Assembly: GCF_014137975.1 (NCBI RefSeq)
Contig: NZ_JACGWZ010000003.1
Location: 213,501 to 277,500 of the forward strand
From: Halosaccharopolyspora lacisalsi
Lineage (GTDB): Bacteria > Actinomycetota > Actinomycetes > Mycobacteriales > Pseudonocardiaceae
Direction: 5' to 3'
Length of the DNA: 64,000 nucleotides
The notes beneath the pieces are model-generated. The model searched no databases. It saw nothing but the letters and a program-made list of their open reading frames with translations, and was not told the origin of the DNA. Position 1 is the stretch's first letter; the number at the start of each line of letters is the position of its first letter. The position numbers were made by a program, and so were the translations under genes. Positions 1 through 8,900 of the stretch are shown piece by piece.

Positions 1-1293
1 GGGCCGACCTGGTCGGCCCGCGATCTCGGCAAGTTGCTCGACGAGTCCGATATGGACAGCGGTGCCGGATTGCGGGGCGTGGAGCCGGTCAGCGACTCGC
101 TGCTGTGGGAGCTGCGGTACTCGTTGCGGCAGCGGTTGGTGGAGGAGGTGCGGCGCAGGCTGCGTCAGGCCTGGTTGCAGCGGGGTGCCTCCGAACTGGA
201 GCTCGGCTGGTGCGACTCGGTGTTCGATCCGGGAGTGCTGACCATCGGCTTCGCCCGCCGGGTGCCGACCTACAAGCGACTCACCCTGATGCTGCGTGAT
301 CCCGAGCGGCTGCGTGAGCTGCTGCTGGACCCCGATCACCCCGTTCAGGTGGTCGTCTCCGGCAAGTCGCATCCCGCCGACGAGGGCGGTAAGGCGATGA
401 TCCAACGGATCGTGCGCTTCGCCGATGATCCCGAGGTGCGGCACAGGATCGTGTTCCTGCCGGACTACGACATGTCGTTGGCCCGGTACCTGTACGCGGG
501 CTGTGACGTGTGGCTGAACAATCCGCTGCGTCCACTGGAGGCCTGCGGGACCTCGGGGATGAAGGCGGCGCTCAACGGCGGCCTGAACCTGTCGACCAGG
601 GACGGCTGGTGGGACGAGATGTACGACGGCTACAACGGCTGGGCCATCCCCACCGCCGACGGCGTCACCGACGTGAACCGGCGCGACGACCTGGAGGCCA
701 CCGCGCTCTACGAGTTGCTGTCGAACCAGGTGGCGCCGATGTTCTACCAGCGCGACGGCGACGGCGTCCCCGGGCGGTGGATGTCGATGGTGCGCCACAC
801 GTTGTCCACGCTCGGGCCGCGCGTGCAGTCCTCGCGGATGGTGCGGGAGTACGTCGACCGGTACTACTCGCCCGCCATCCACTCCGTGCGGGCGGCCACG
901 GCCGACCAGTACCGGGGAGCCAAGGAGATCGCGGAGTACCGGGCCAGGTTGGCCGCGGTCTGGAGCTCGGTGACGGTCACCCACACCGAGATGTCCGTGG
1001 AGGACACGAGCACTCCGCTGCTGGGCGGGCGGGTGACCGTGCGAGCACGGGTCGACCTGGCCGGGCTCGACGACTCCGAGGTCGGTGTCGAGGTGGTCGT
1101 GGGACGCGTCGACGACTCCGATGAGCTCAGCGACTTCGTCACCGCCGCCATGACCCTCGACGACGAGGGCTGGTACGAGACCACGGTGACCCTGCCGCAC
1201 ACCGGCCCGGCCGGCTACACCGTCCGCGTGCTGCCCGACCACCCGCTGCTGTCCGAACCCGCCGAGCTCGGCCGCGTGATCCTCGCCGCCTGA
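1..1293 (+). CDS. glgP: Alpha-glucan phosphorylase, C-terminal part (cut by window edge)
   Basis: The reading frame is open from base 1, so the gene begins outside the window and only its last 430 codons are present. Glucan phosphorylases release glucose-1-phosphate from glycogen or maltodextrin using PLP. The PLP-lysine neighbourhood is visible as EACGTSGMKAALNGGLNLS near residues 180-198 of this fragment, followed by the DGWWDEMYDGYNGW substrate-site stretch. IGFARRVPTYKR lies upstream. After about residue 320 there is a beta-rich tail, as in the actinobacterial TIGR02094-type enzymes. The gene ends 46 bp from the convergent TPR-protein gene, with a small palindrome between them. Family assignment is firm; the exact substrate cannot be read from the fragment. 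Confidence 0.9.
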   Translation, partial: GPTWSARDLGKLLDESDMDSGAGLRGVEPVSDSLLWELRYSLRQRLVEEVRRRLRQAWLQRGASELELGWCDSVFDPGVLTIGFARRVPTYKRLTLMLRDPERLRELLLDPDHPVQVVVSGKSHPADEGGKAMIQRIVRFADDPEVRHRIVFLPDYDMSLARYLYAGCDVWLNNPLRPLEACGTSGMKAALNGGLNLSTRDGWWDEMYDGYNGWAIPTADGVTDVNRRDDLEATALYELLSNQVAPMFYQRDGDGVPGRWMSMVRHTLSTLGPRVQSSRMVREYVDRYYSPAIHSVRAATADQYRGAKEIAEYRARLAAVWSSVTVTHTEMSVEDTSTPLLGGRVTVRARVDLAGLDDSEVGVEVVVGRVDDSDELSDFVTAAMTLDDEGWYETTVTLPHTGPAGYTVRVLPDHPLLSEPAELGRVILAA

Positions 1294-1304
1294 GGGGGTC
1301 GTGC

Positions 1305-1320
1305 GGTTTCGCGCGAAACC
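1305..1320. terminator. Palindrome between convergent genes (putative terminator)
   Basis: GGTTTCGCGCGAAACC is a perfect 16-bp palindrome between the stop of glgP and the stop of the convergent TPR gene. It has no T tract. The same core recurs inside the 44-bp palindrome at 12180-12223, which supports a role in 3'-end formation on both strands. Function is inferred from position and fold only. Confidence 0.5.
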
Positions 1321-1339
1321 CGGATGGTCGTCGTCCCGT

Positions 1340-2503
1340 TCACGCCACGGACAGTCGGGTGCGCAGCGCGCGGACTCGGGGCCACCACGCGGCGGCTTCC
1401 TCGGCCTCGGCCAGTGCTCGGTGGGCGGCGGCGTTGTCGTGCCGGGCCATGTGGGCGCGGGCGAGGGTGACGAGATCGTCGGCCCGCGAGAGCGGTGAGG
1501 TGGCGTGCTCCGCCCCCAGCTTCGCCCGCCGCACCGCCTCGTCGGCGTCGCCCTCGACGAGAGCCAGCAAGCCGTGGACGCCGTTGAGCTGGAATTCCGG
1601 GAACCCCAGCGCGGAAGCGTCGTGCAGCGCCTTCTTGGCCACGGGCAGTGCTTCGTCCCCGGGGAGCTGCTCGGCCTCCACCGCCGAAAAGGCCAGCCCG
1701 GCCAGTCCCGCCAGGTTGTAGGACAGCTCCCGCGCCGGTAGGTCGGCGGCCGAGATGTGGCTCAGCAGCAGCGCGACCGCTTCGCCGTAGTCTCCCCGGG
1801 CCTCGTGGAGGCTCACCCGGCAGGACACCGTCGTGTTCAGGTCGGGGTGTTCGTCGGTGAGCTCGTCGACACGCGACTGGGCCCGTTCGAGATCACCGGC
1901 CTGGAGTGCTTCGTGGGCGCGGGCGGCCGAAGCACCGGCGCGGAACTCCGCGCGTCTCGACTCGGCCATGCTGGGCAGCCCGAACAGCAACCATCCGGTC
2001 GAGGTCGTCAGCGGCGCCCGTCTCGGCCACAGCTTGTACAGCATGAACGGTGTCGCGGCGATCGCGAAGCCGCGCCCGAACGGTCCGTCGGCCAACAGCC
2101 AGCCGGTCGCGACCGTGCCCAGTCCGGCCGGTGCCGAAAGGACGCCGGCCAGCCAGCAGCGCAGTATGACCGGTTTGCGCCACGGGCCGATCTCCGAAGC
2201 CAGCACCACGGGCAACAGTCGGAGGGTGACGGTCACGTGACCGAGCCGCCACGAGGCGACCTGACGCAGCGCCCCGACCACGACGTGGCGGACCCGCAGC
2301 CCGAAGGACACCGCTCCGGCGAGCAGCCCGAGCTGGGTGCTCGCGGGCAGCAGGATCGCCCCCGTCAGCGCGCCGAGCACCGCGGCCCCGAAACCACCGG
2401 CCCCGGCGCCCGCCGTCGCTTCGACGACGCCGACCACTGTCAGGGCGGCCACGGAGACCAGGACCCACGTTCGGGTGAAGAAGCGCAGTGCTCGCACGAG
2501 CAC
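1340..2503 (-). CDS. Membrane protein with C-terminal TPR-like helices
   Basis: This 387-residue protein starts with several hydrophobic spans between about residues 10 and 170. These include segments resembling an intramembrane bundle (VLVSVAALTVVGVVEA, ALTGAILLPASTQLGLLAGA). It continues with alanine-rich helical repeats from about residue 185 to the end (ARAHEALQAGDLERAQSRVDEL and EGDADEAVRRAKLGAEH are TPR-like). I do not recognise a named family and see no catalytic motif. It stands alone, convergent with glgP and divergent from the ABC ATPase gene. A scaffold role at the membrane would fit TPR helices but is inference. Confidence 0.75.
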   Translation of the reverse strand: MLVRALRFFTRTWVLVSVAALTVVGVVEATAGAGAGGFGAAVLGALTGAILLPASTQLGLLAGAVSFGLRVRHVVVGALRQVASWRLGHVTVTLRLLPVVLASEIGPWRKPVILRCWLAGVLSAPAGLGTVATGWLLADGPFGRGFAIAATPFMLYKLWPRRAPLTTSTGWLLFGLPSMAESRRAEFRAGASAARAHEALQAGDLERAQSRVDELTDEHPDLNTTVSCRVSLHEARGDYGEAVALLLSHISAADLPARELSYNLAGLAGLAFSAVEAEQLPGDEALPVAKKALHDASALGFPEFQLNGVHGLLALVEGDADEAVRRAKLGAEHATSPLSRADDLVTLARAHMARHDNAAAHRALAEAEEAAAWWPRVRALRTRLSVA

Positions 2504-2706
2504 GGGAGCTTACCGGTGAGGACGAACAGTGGTGGACGAATCCGTCGAAGTTCCCGTCCTTCGTCCGGTGCGCCCGGCGCGTGAACGGTCACGGCGCTCC
2601 CGGTGGCACGTCCCCGTGCGTCGACCGCGACAATGGGTTCTGAGAGGGGAGCCGCCGTGGGAGATCGGCGGTCGATAATACGGCCTGTCACGGCTGGGAG
2701 GTAGAC

Positions 2707-3495
2707 GTGGAGGACCTGGTCATCCGGATGGATGGCGTCAGTGTCCGGCGGGCGGCGACCACGCTGCTGTCCGACCTGGACTGGTCGGTCGAGCTGGACG
2801 AGCGCTGGGTGGTGCTCGGCCCCAACGGCGCGGGCAAGACGACCCTGTTGAAACTGGCCGGTGCCGAACTCCATCCGACGACCGGCACCGTCGACGTGCT
2901 GGACGAACGAATGGGTCGTACCAACGTCTTCGAGCTGCGCCCTCGCATCGGGCTGTGCTCGACCGCCGTGACCGGGCGCGTCCCCGGCGACGAGCTCGTC
3001 CGCGACGTCGTGGTCAGCGCGGGGTACTCGGTGCTCGGCCGCTGGCGCGAAGAGTACGAGAGCATGGACACCGACCGGGCGACGGAGCTGCTGGAGGCGA
3101 TGGGTGTCGGGCACCTGGCCGACCGCACGTTCGCCACGCTGTCCGAAGGGGAGCGCAAACGCACCGTCCTGGCCAGGGCGATGATGACCGACCCCGAGCT
3201 GCTGCTGCTCGACGAACCGGCCGCGGGGCTGGACCTGGGTGGCCGGGAGGACCTGGTCTCCCGCCTGTCGACGCTGGCCCTGGATCCGGACGCCCCGGCG
3301 ATGACGCTGGTTACCCACCACGTCGAGGAGATACCTCCCGGATTCACCCACGCACTGCTGTTGCGGGAGGGCGGCGTGGTCGCCCGGGGGATGCTCGACG
3401 ACGTGCTCACCGAGGACAACCTGTCGAAGACCTTCGACCAGGACCTGGTGCTCCAGCGCAGTGGTGATCGGTACTTCGCCCGGCGTCGTGTGTGA
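2707..3495 (+). CDS. ABC transporter ATP-binding protein
   Basis: This 262-residue ATPase subunit has a Walker A motif (GPNGAGKTT, about residue 39), the signature LSEGERKR (about 146), a Walker B motif (LLLLDEP) and an H-loop in LVTHHVEEI. The GTG start at 2707 is preceded by GGGAGG at good spacing. No permease or binding protein is adjacent, so it resembles stand-alone ATPases of the YlmA type, and its partner and substrate cannot be read here. The next gene, an enoyl-CoA hydratase, follows after 75 bp and may be co-transcribed. Confidence 0.88.
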   Translation: MEDLVIRMDGVSVRRAATTLLSDLDWSVELDERWVVLGPNGAGKTTLLKLAGAELHPTTGTVDVLDERMGRTNVFELRPRIGLCSTAVTGRVPGDELVRDVVVSAGYSVLGRWREEYESMDTDRATELLEAMGVGHLADRTFATLSEGERKRTVLARAMMTDPELLLLDEPAAGLDLGGREDLVSRLSTLALDPDAPAMTLVTHHVEEIPPGFTHALLLREGGVVARGMLDDVLTEDNLSKTFDQDLVLQRSGDRYFARRRV

Positions 3496-3570
3496 GACCG
3501 GCAACACTGACGGAGTCCACCGGGGGCGGTAGCCTCCCGCCCACCGGCAGTTCGACGAGGAGGTTGTGGC

Positions 3571-4353
3571 GTGGGTGAGTTCGTCAGGCTCGAGGTGGAC
3601 GGTGGTGTCGGTACCATCCGACTGGACCGTCCTCCCATGAATGCCCTGAACCAGCAGGTCGAACAGGAGATTCGAGCCACGGCCAACGAGGCCGCCGAGC
3701 GCTCCGACGTGTACGCGGTGATCGTCTACGGTGGTGAGAAGGTCTTCGCCGCCGGGGCCGACATCAAGGAGATGGCCGAGAAGTCCTCCACGGAGATGTC
3801 GGCCAAGGAGCGCGAGGGGCTGTCCGCGGCGCTGAGCGCGGTGGCCGCGATCGGCAAGCCGACCGTGGCGGCGCTGACGGGATACGCGCTCGGCGGTGGT
3901 TTCGAGCTGGCTCTGAGCTGCGACCGGCGTGTGGCCGGTGACAACGTCAAGGTCGGGCAGCCGGAGATCCTGCTCGGCGTCATCCCCGGCGCGGGCGGTA
4001 CGCAGCGGCTGGCGCGACTGGTCGGGCCGAGCAAGGCCAAGGACATCATCTACACCGGCCGCTTCGTCAAGACCGACGAAGCCCTGTCGCTGGGGATGAT
4101 CGACGAGGTCGTGCCCGCCGACGACGTCTACGCCGCGGCACGCCGCTGGGCGGAGCAGTTCGTGGGTGGACCGGTGCACGCCCTGGCCGCGGCCAAGGCC
4201 GCCATCGACGAGGGCGTCGAAGTCGACCTCAACCACGGCCTGCGGATCGAGACCCACCTGTTCACCTCGTTGTTCGGCACCGAGGACCAGAAGATCGGGA
4301 TGCGCTCGTTCATCGAGCACGGACCGGGCAAGGCCGAGTTCACCGGTCGGTGA
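3571..4353 (+). CDS. Enoyl-CoA hydratase/isomerase family protein
   Basis: The protein has 260 residues, the usual crotonase length. Hydratases of this fold add water across 2-enoyl-CoA in beta-oxidation. Seen motifs: the first oxyanion-hole segment FAAGADIKEM (about 63-72), the second in GYALGGGFELALSCDRR (about 104-120), and PEILLGVIPGAGGTQRLARLVG carrying the catalytic Glu region. The start is GTG with GAGGAGG just upstream. Gene ends of this quality match EchA-type actinobacterial enzymes. The chain-length preference cannot be assigned. A strong hairpin 12 bp beyond the stop probably ends the transcript. Confidence 0.92.
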   Translation: MGEFVRLEVDGGVGTIRLDRPPMNALNQQVEQEIRATANEAAERSDVYAVIVYGGEKVFAAGADIKEMAEKSSTEMSAKEREGLSAALSAVAAIGKPTVAALTGYALGGGFELALSCDRRVAGDNVKVGQPEILLGVIPGAGGTQRLARLVGPSKAKDIIYTGRFVKTDEALSLGMIDEVVPADDVYAAARRWAEQFVGGPVHALAAAKAAIDEGVEVDLNHGLRIETHLFTSLFGTEDQKIGMRSFIEHGPGKAEFTGR

Positions 4354-4365
4354 TCCGGGCACGTG

Positions 4366-4405
4366 CGCGGGGCGGGCGGTTTCGACGAAAACCGCCCGCC
4401 CCGCG
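4366..4405 (+). terminator. Strong GC-rich hairpin terminator
   Basis: A 17-bp perfect stem (CGCGGGGCGGGCGGTTT with its complement) encloses a six-base loop directly after the enoyl-CoA hydratase stop. It lacks a T tract, and its TTT/AAA at the loop end matches the other palindromic gene ends in this window. Confidence 0.7.
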
Positions 4406-4471
4406 TGCGTTCGGCCCCGCCACGCTGGGCCGGTCTCGTCCGGAAGGTCGGACGGGAGAGGATGTGGGACC

Positions 4472-5635
4472 GTGTCCTACGTCTTCGACCTCGACGATGT
4501 CGCGTACCTGCGTTCCCCCGAGGGGGCGGAGGCCCTGGCCGCCGTCGCGCGGCTGCCCCTGACGGCCTCCTCGCGGTTGGACGACACCGCCCGGGCCAGG
4601 CGGGTCGCCGGGCAGCGCTTCGCCGCCGCGACCCTGGAGACCGCGTCCCTGCGGCGCCGTGCGGAGACCAAACTGGACTCCGCGGGCGACTGGTTGTTCA
4701 CCGACGAGGGGCTGCAGCAGGCCACGCCCACCGCCGTGGCGCGGCACCGGGCGAGGAGGCTCACCGGGCGCGACGTGCACGACGTGACCTGCTCGATCGG
4801 GGCGGACCTGCGGGAGATCGCGGTGGTGGCGCGGCGGTGCGTGGGTTCGGACCTCGACCCGGTACGCCTGAGCATGGCCCGGCACAATCTCGGCGGCGTT
4901 CCGCTGGCACGGGCGGACGCCCTGCTTCCGACCACTGTGGCCACGACAGTGCTCGCCGATCCGGGCCGCAGGGACGGTGGGGGACGCCGCCGGTGGCGGC
5001 CGGAGGATCTGCGCCCGCCCCTGGACGAGTTGATCGAGACCTACGCGGGGCGTGACCTGGTGGTCAAGTGCGCACCGGGGCTGGATTTCGACGCCGTACC
5101 GCACGCGGAGATCGAACTCGTCTCGTTGTCCGGGCAGGTTCGGGAGGCGTCCCTCTGGTTCGGTGGCCTCGCCACGTCAGGAGTGCGCCGCCGTGCCACC
5201 GTGCTCGGTGCCGACGCGTCCGCGTGGACGATCACCGACGCCGAACCCGACGAGTGCCCGGTGCGCGAGGTCGGGCAGTGGTTGCTGGATCCGGACGGTG
5301 CCATCGTGCGCGCGGGGTTGGTCCGCCACTACGCCGCTCGGCACGGCCTGGGGCAGCTCGACTCGCGGATCGCCTACCTGACCGGTGACGAACCACCTGC
5401 GGGAGTGCGCGCGTTCCGCGTGGTCGACCACGGCCGCTATACCGAAAAATACCTGCGCACGCTGTTGCGGCGGCATGCCGTGGGGCGACTGGAGATCCTG
5501 GTGCGCGGACTGGACGTGGACCCCGACGCGCTCCGCCGCAGGCTCAAGCTCAACGGCTCCGCCGAGGCGACGGTGATCCTGACCCGCGTCGGGGACACCC
5601 CCACGGCCTACCTCTGCCACGCCGAGCGCACCTGA
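4472..5635 (+). CDS. Class I SAM-dependent methyltransferase with THUMP-like C-terminal domain
   Basis: This 387-residue protein carries an SAM-binding segment (DVTCSIGADLREIA, about 102-115, then VGSDLDPVRLSMARHN) and a DPxRR motif (VLADPGRRDGGGRR, about 158). Its C-terminal third resembles the THUMP-like domain found behind this methyltransferase in actinobacteria (HGRYTEKYLRTLLRRHAVGRLEIL and the following helix). RNA is the likely substrate by family but this is unproven. The GTG start at 4472 leaves a GGGAG about 15 bases upstream; an earlier ATG at 4462 is out of frame. It is followed by a 266-bp gap before hrpA. Confidence 0.82.
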   Translation: MSYVFDLDDVAYLRSPEGAEALAAVARLPLTASSRLDDTARARRVAGQRFAAATLETASLRRRAETKLDSAGDWLFTDEGLQQATPTAVARHRARRLTGRDVHDVTCSIGADLREIAVVARRCVGSDLDPVRLSMARHNLGGVPLARADALLPTTVATTVLADPGRRDGGGRRRWRPEDLRPPLDELIETYAGRDLVVKCAPGLDFDAVPHAEIELVSLSGQVREASLWFGGLATSGVRRRATVLGADASAWTITDAEPDECPVREVGQWLLDPDGAIVRAGLVRHYAARHGLGQLDSRIAYLTGDEPPAGVRAFRVVDHGRYTEKYLRTLLRRHAVGRLEILVRGLDVDPDALRRRLKLNGSAEATVILTRVGDTPTAYLCHAERT

Positions 5636-5695
5636 GGAAGGGCGAAAGAATTTCGTGGTGGAGCGGGCGGGTTTCCGGCTACGCTGTTGCGGTCG

Positions 5696-5793
5696 CCCGT
5701 AACTTGACCACCACCCCTCGAGGAAGCGCTGCGCGCCGCGGCCCACCCGTAACCCGACCACCGCCCCCCGATGAGGCGTTGCGCGCCGCGGCC
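5696..5793. repeat. Tandem pair of 48-bp imperfect direct repeats
   Basis: Two 48-bp units, 5696-5743 and 5746-5793, share the start CCCGTAAC and the end GCGCGCCGCGGCC and differ at roughly eight positions. They lie in the 266-bp gap between the methyltransferase and hrpA. The rest of the gap shows no gene. They could be duplicated binding sites or a simple tandem duplication. Confidence 0.7.
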
Positions 5794-5901
5794 ATATGGT
5801 GTTGTGCGCCACCGTGCGCAAAGCAAGGAATGAGGCCCTGCCCGGCGGCGTTGTACAACGACGGACGAAACTCGCCGCCTGCTCAACCTCGAAGACGTCG
5901 T

Positions 5902-8900
5902 ATGGGACAGCCATCCGTGACCTCTGCTCTTGCCGACCTGCGAGACCGCCTGCCCGACCTGATGCCCTCGGACCAGCGTCGGTTGCGCAAGCGCATCGAA
6001 GGCGCCCGCAAGATCCGTGATCCGGAGGCGCTGGAGGCCGTCACGACGGAGATCGGCGCCGACATCGACACCGCGCAGACGCGGGTGGACCTGCGTCGCG
6101 CCCAGCTGCCAGAGATCAGCTACCCGCCGCAGCTACCGGTCAGCCAGCGTCGGGAGGACCTGCTGGCGGCCGTCCGGGACAACCAGGTGGTGATCGTGGC
6201 CGGTGACACCGGCTCCGGCAAGACCACGCAGCTGCCCAAGATGTGCCTGGAGCTGGGGCGCGGTGTGCACGGCATGATCGGCCACACCCAGCCCCGCCGA
6301 CTGGCGGCACGCACGGTGAGCGAGCGCATCGCCGAGGAACTGGGCACCGAGCTCGGCGGCGCGGTCGGCTACCAGGTGCGCTTCACGGAGCGCGCCGGCG
6401 AGGACACGCTGGTCAAGCAGATGACCGACGGAATCCTGCTGGCCGAGATCCAGCGGGACCGAATGCTGCGCCGCTACGACACGATCATCATCGACGAGGC
6501 CCACGAGCGCAGCCTCAACATCGACTTCATCCTCGGTTACCTCAAGCAGCTGCTCCCGCGCAGACCGGACCTGAAGGTGGTCATCACCTCGGCGACCATC
6601 GACCCCGAGCGGTTCTCGCGGCACTTCGACGACGCCCCCGTCGTGGAGGTCTCCGGCCGTACCTACCCGGTCGAGGTGCGGTACCGGCCGCTGGTCGACG
6701 ACTCCGACGAGTGGGAGGACAACGAGCGGGACCAGGCCCAGGCGATCTGCGAGGCCGTCGACGAACTCGCCGCCGAGGGGCCGGGCGACGTCCTGGTGTT
6801 CCTCAGCGGTGAGCGGGAGATCCGGGACACCGCCGATGCGCTGGAGCAGCGCAATCTGCGCGACACCGAGATCCTGCCGCTGTACGCGAGACTGTCGACC
6901 GCCGAGCAGAACCGCGCGTTCCGGCAGCACTCCGGCCGCCGCATCGTGCTGGCCACCAACGTCGCCGAGACCTCGCTGACGGTGCCGGGCATCAAGTACG
7001 TGATCGACCCCGGCACCGCGCGCATCTCCCGCTACAGCTACCGCACGCGGGTGCAGCGCCTGCCCATCGAGCCGATCTCGCAGGCCTCGGCCAACCAGCG
7101 CAAGGGGCGTTGCGGCCGGGTCTCCGAGGGCATCTGCATCCGGCTGTACTCGGAGGACGACTTCCTGGCCCGCCAGGAGTTCACCGACCCGGAGATCCTG
7201 CGCACCAACCTCGCCTCGGTCATCCTGCGGATGACCTCGCTGAACCTGGGTGACGTCGCCTCCTTCCCGTTCGTCGAGCCGCCGGACAAGCGCCAGATCA
7301 CCGACGGGGTGAACCTGCTGCACGAGCTGGGTGCGCTGGAGTCCGGGAGCAAGGACTCGAAGCGGCGGCTGACCGCGATCGGCGGCAAGCTGGCCGAGCT
7401 GCCGATCGACCCGCGCCTGGCGCGGATGGTGCTGGAGGCCGAACGAAACGGGTGCGTGCGCGAGACGATGGTCATCGCCGCGGCCCTGTCGATCCAGGAT
7501 CCCCGCGAGCGCCCCACGGACAAGCAGCAGGCCGCGGACGAGAAGCACGCGCGCTTCACCGACAAGGAGTCGGACTTCTCCGCCTACCTCAACCTGTGGA
7601 ACCACCTGCGCGAGCAGCAGAAGGCGCTGTCGTCCAACCAGTTCCGCAAGCAGTGCAAGGCGGAGTTCCTCAACCACCTGCGCATCCGCGAGTGGCAGGA
7701 CCTCTACGGCCAGCTGCGCCAGATGGTCAAGTCGCTGGGGATCTCGGTCAACGACGAACCCGCCGACTCGGCCCGGGTCCACCAGTCGCTGCTGGCGGGG
7801 CTGCTCTCGCACATAGGGCTCAAGGAGGAGGAGCGCAAGTCCGGCTCGCAGGGAGGCCGCAAGAAGGGGCCGAACGAGTACCAGGGCGCCCGCAACGCGC
7901 GGTTCGCGATCTTTCCCGGATCGGCGCTGGCCAAGAAGCCGCCGCGCTGGGTCATGGCCGCGGAACTGGTGGAGACCTCCCGGCTGTGGGCGCGCACCGT
8001 GTCCAGCGTCGAACCGGAGTGGATCGAAAAACTCGCCGGCCACCTGGTCAAGCGCAGCTACAGCGAACCGCACTGGGAGGCCAAGCGGGGTGCCGTGATG
8101 GCCTACGAGACGGTCACCCTCTACGGGGTGCCGCTGGTGGCCGGGCGCAAGGTCCAGTACGGCAAGATCGAACCGGAGCTGTGCCGGGAGCTGTTCATCC
8201 GGCACGCGCTGGTCGAGGGCGACTGGGAGACCCGCCACGAGTTCTTCCACACCAACCGCGCGCTGCTGGCCGAGGTCGAGGAGCTGGAGCAGCGGGCACG
8301 CCGCCGGGACATCGTCGTCGACGACGAGACGCTGTTCGACTTCTACGACCGGCGCGTGGGCAGCGAGGTCGTCTCGGCCGTCCACTTCAACACCTGGTGG
8401 AAGAAGGTGCGCAGGTCGCAGCCGGACTTGCTGACCTTCCCGCGGTCGCTGCTGGTCAACACCGACTCCGAACGAATCACCGAGCACGACTACCCGGACC
8501 ACTGGCAGCAGGACCGGCACCAGCTGGCGCTGACGTACCAGTTCGAGCCCGGTGCCGACGCCGACGGCGTCACCGTGCACGTTCCGCTGAACGTGCTCAA
8601 CCAGATCGGGCCGGAGGGCTTCGACTGGCAGATTCCGGGGCTGCGGGAGGAACTGGTGACCGCTCTGCTCAAGTCGTTGCCCAAACCGGTCCGGCGCGAC
8701 CTGGTTCCGGTTCCCGACCACGCCAGGGCGGTGCTGCAGCGGATGACGCCGCGCGCGGAGCCGTTGCTGGACTCGATGGAGCGGGAGCTGCGGCGAATGA
8801 GCGGCGTGGTCGTGCCGCACGACGCGTGGCAGCTCGACAGCGTCCCGGACCACCTGAAGATCACTTTCCGCATCGTCGACTCCGAGGGTCACGCGGTGGC

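Noticed and set aside
2440-4362. Minus-strand open frame of 640 codons over the ABC ATPase and enoyl-CoA hydratase genes
   Set aside because: Both sense genes show full catalytic motifs; the antisense product has none.
5696-5793. A CRISPR-like repeat pair upstream of hrpA
   Set aside because: The two units are adjacent with a two-base gap, no spacer, and are 48 bp long and diverged.
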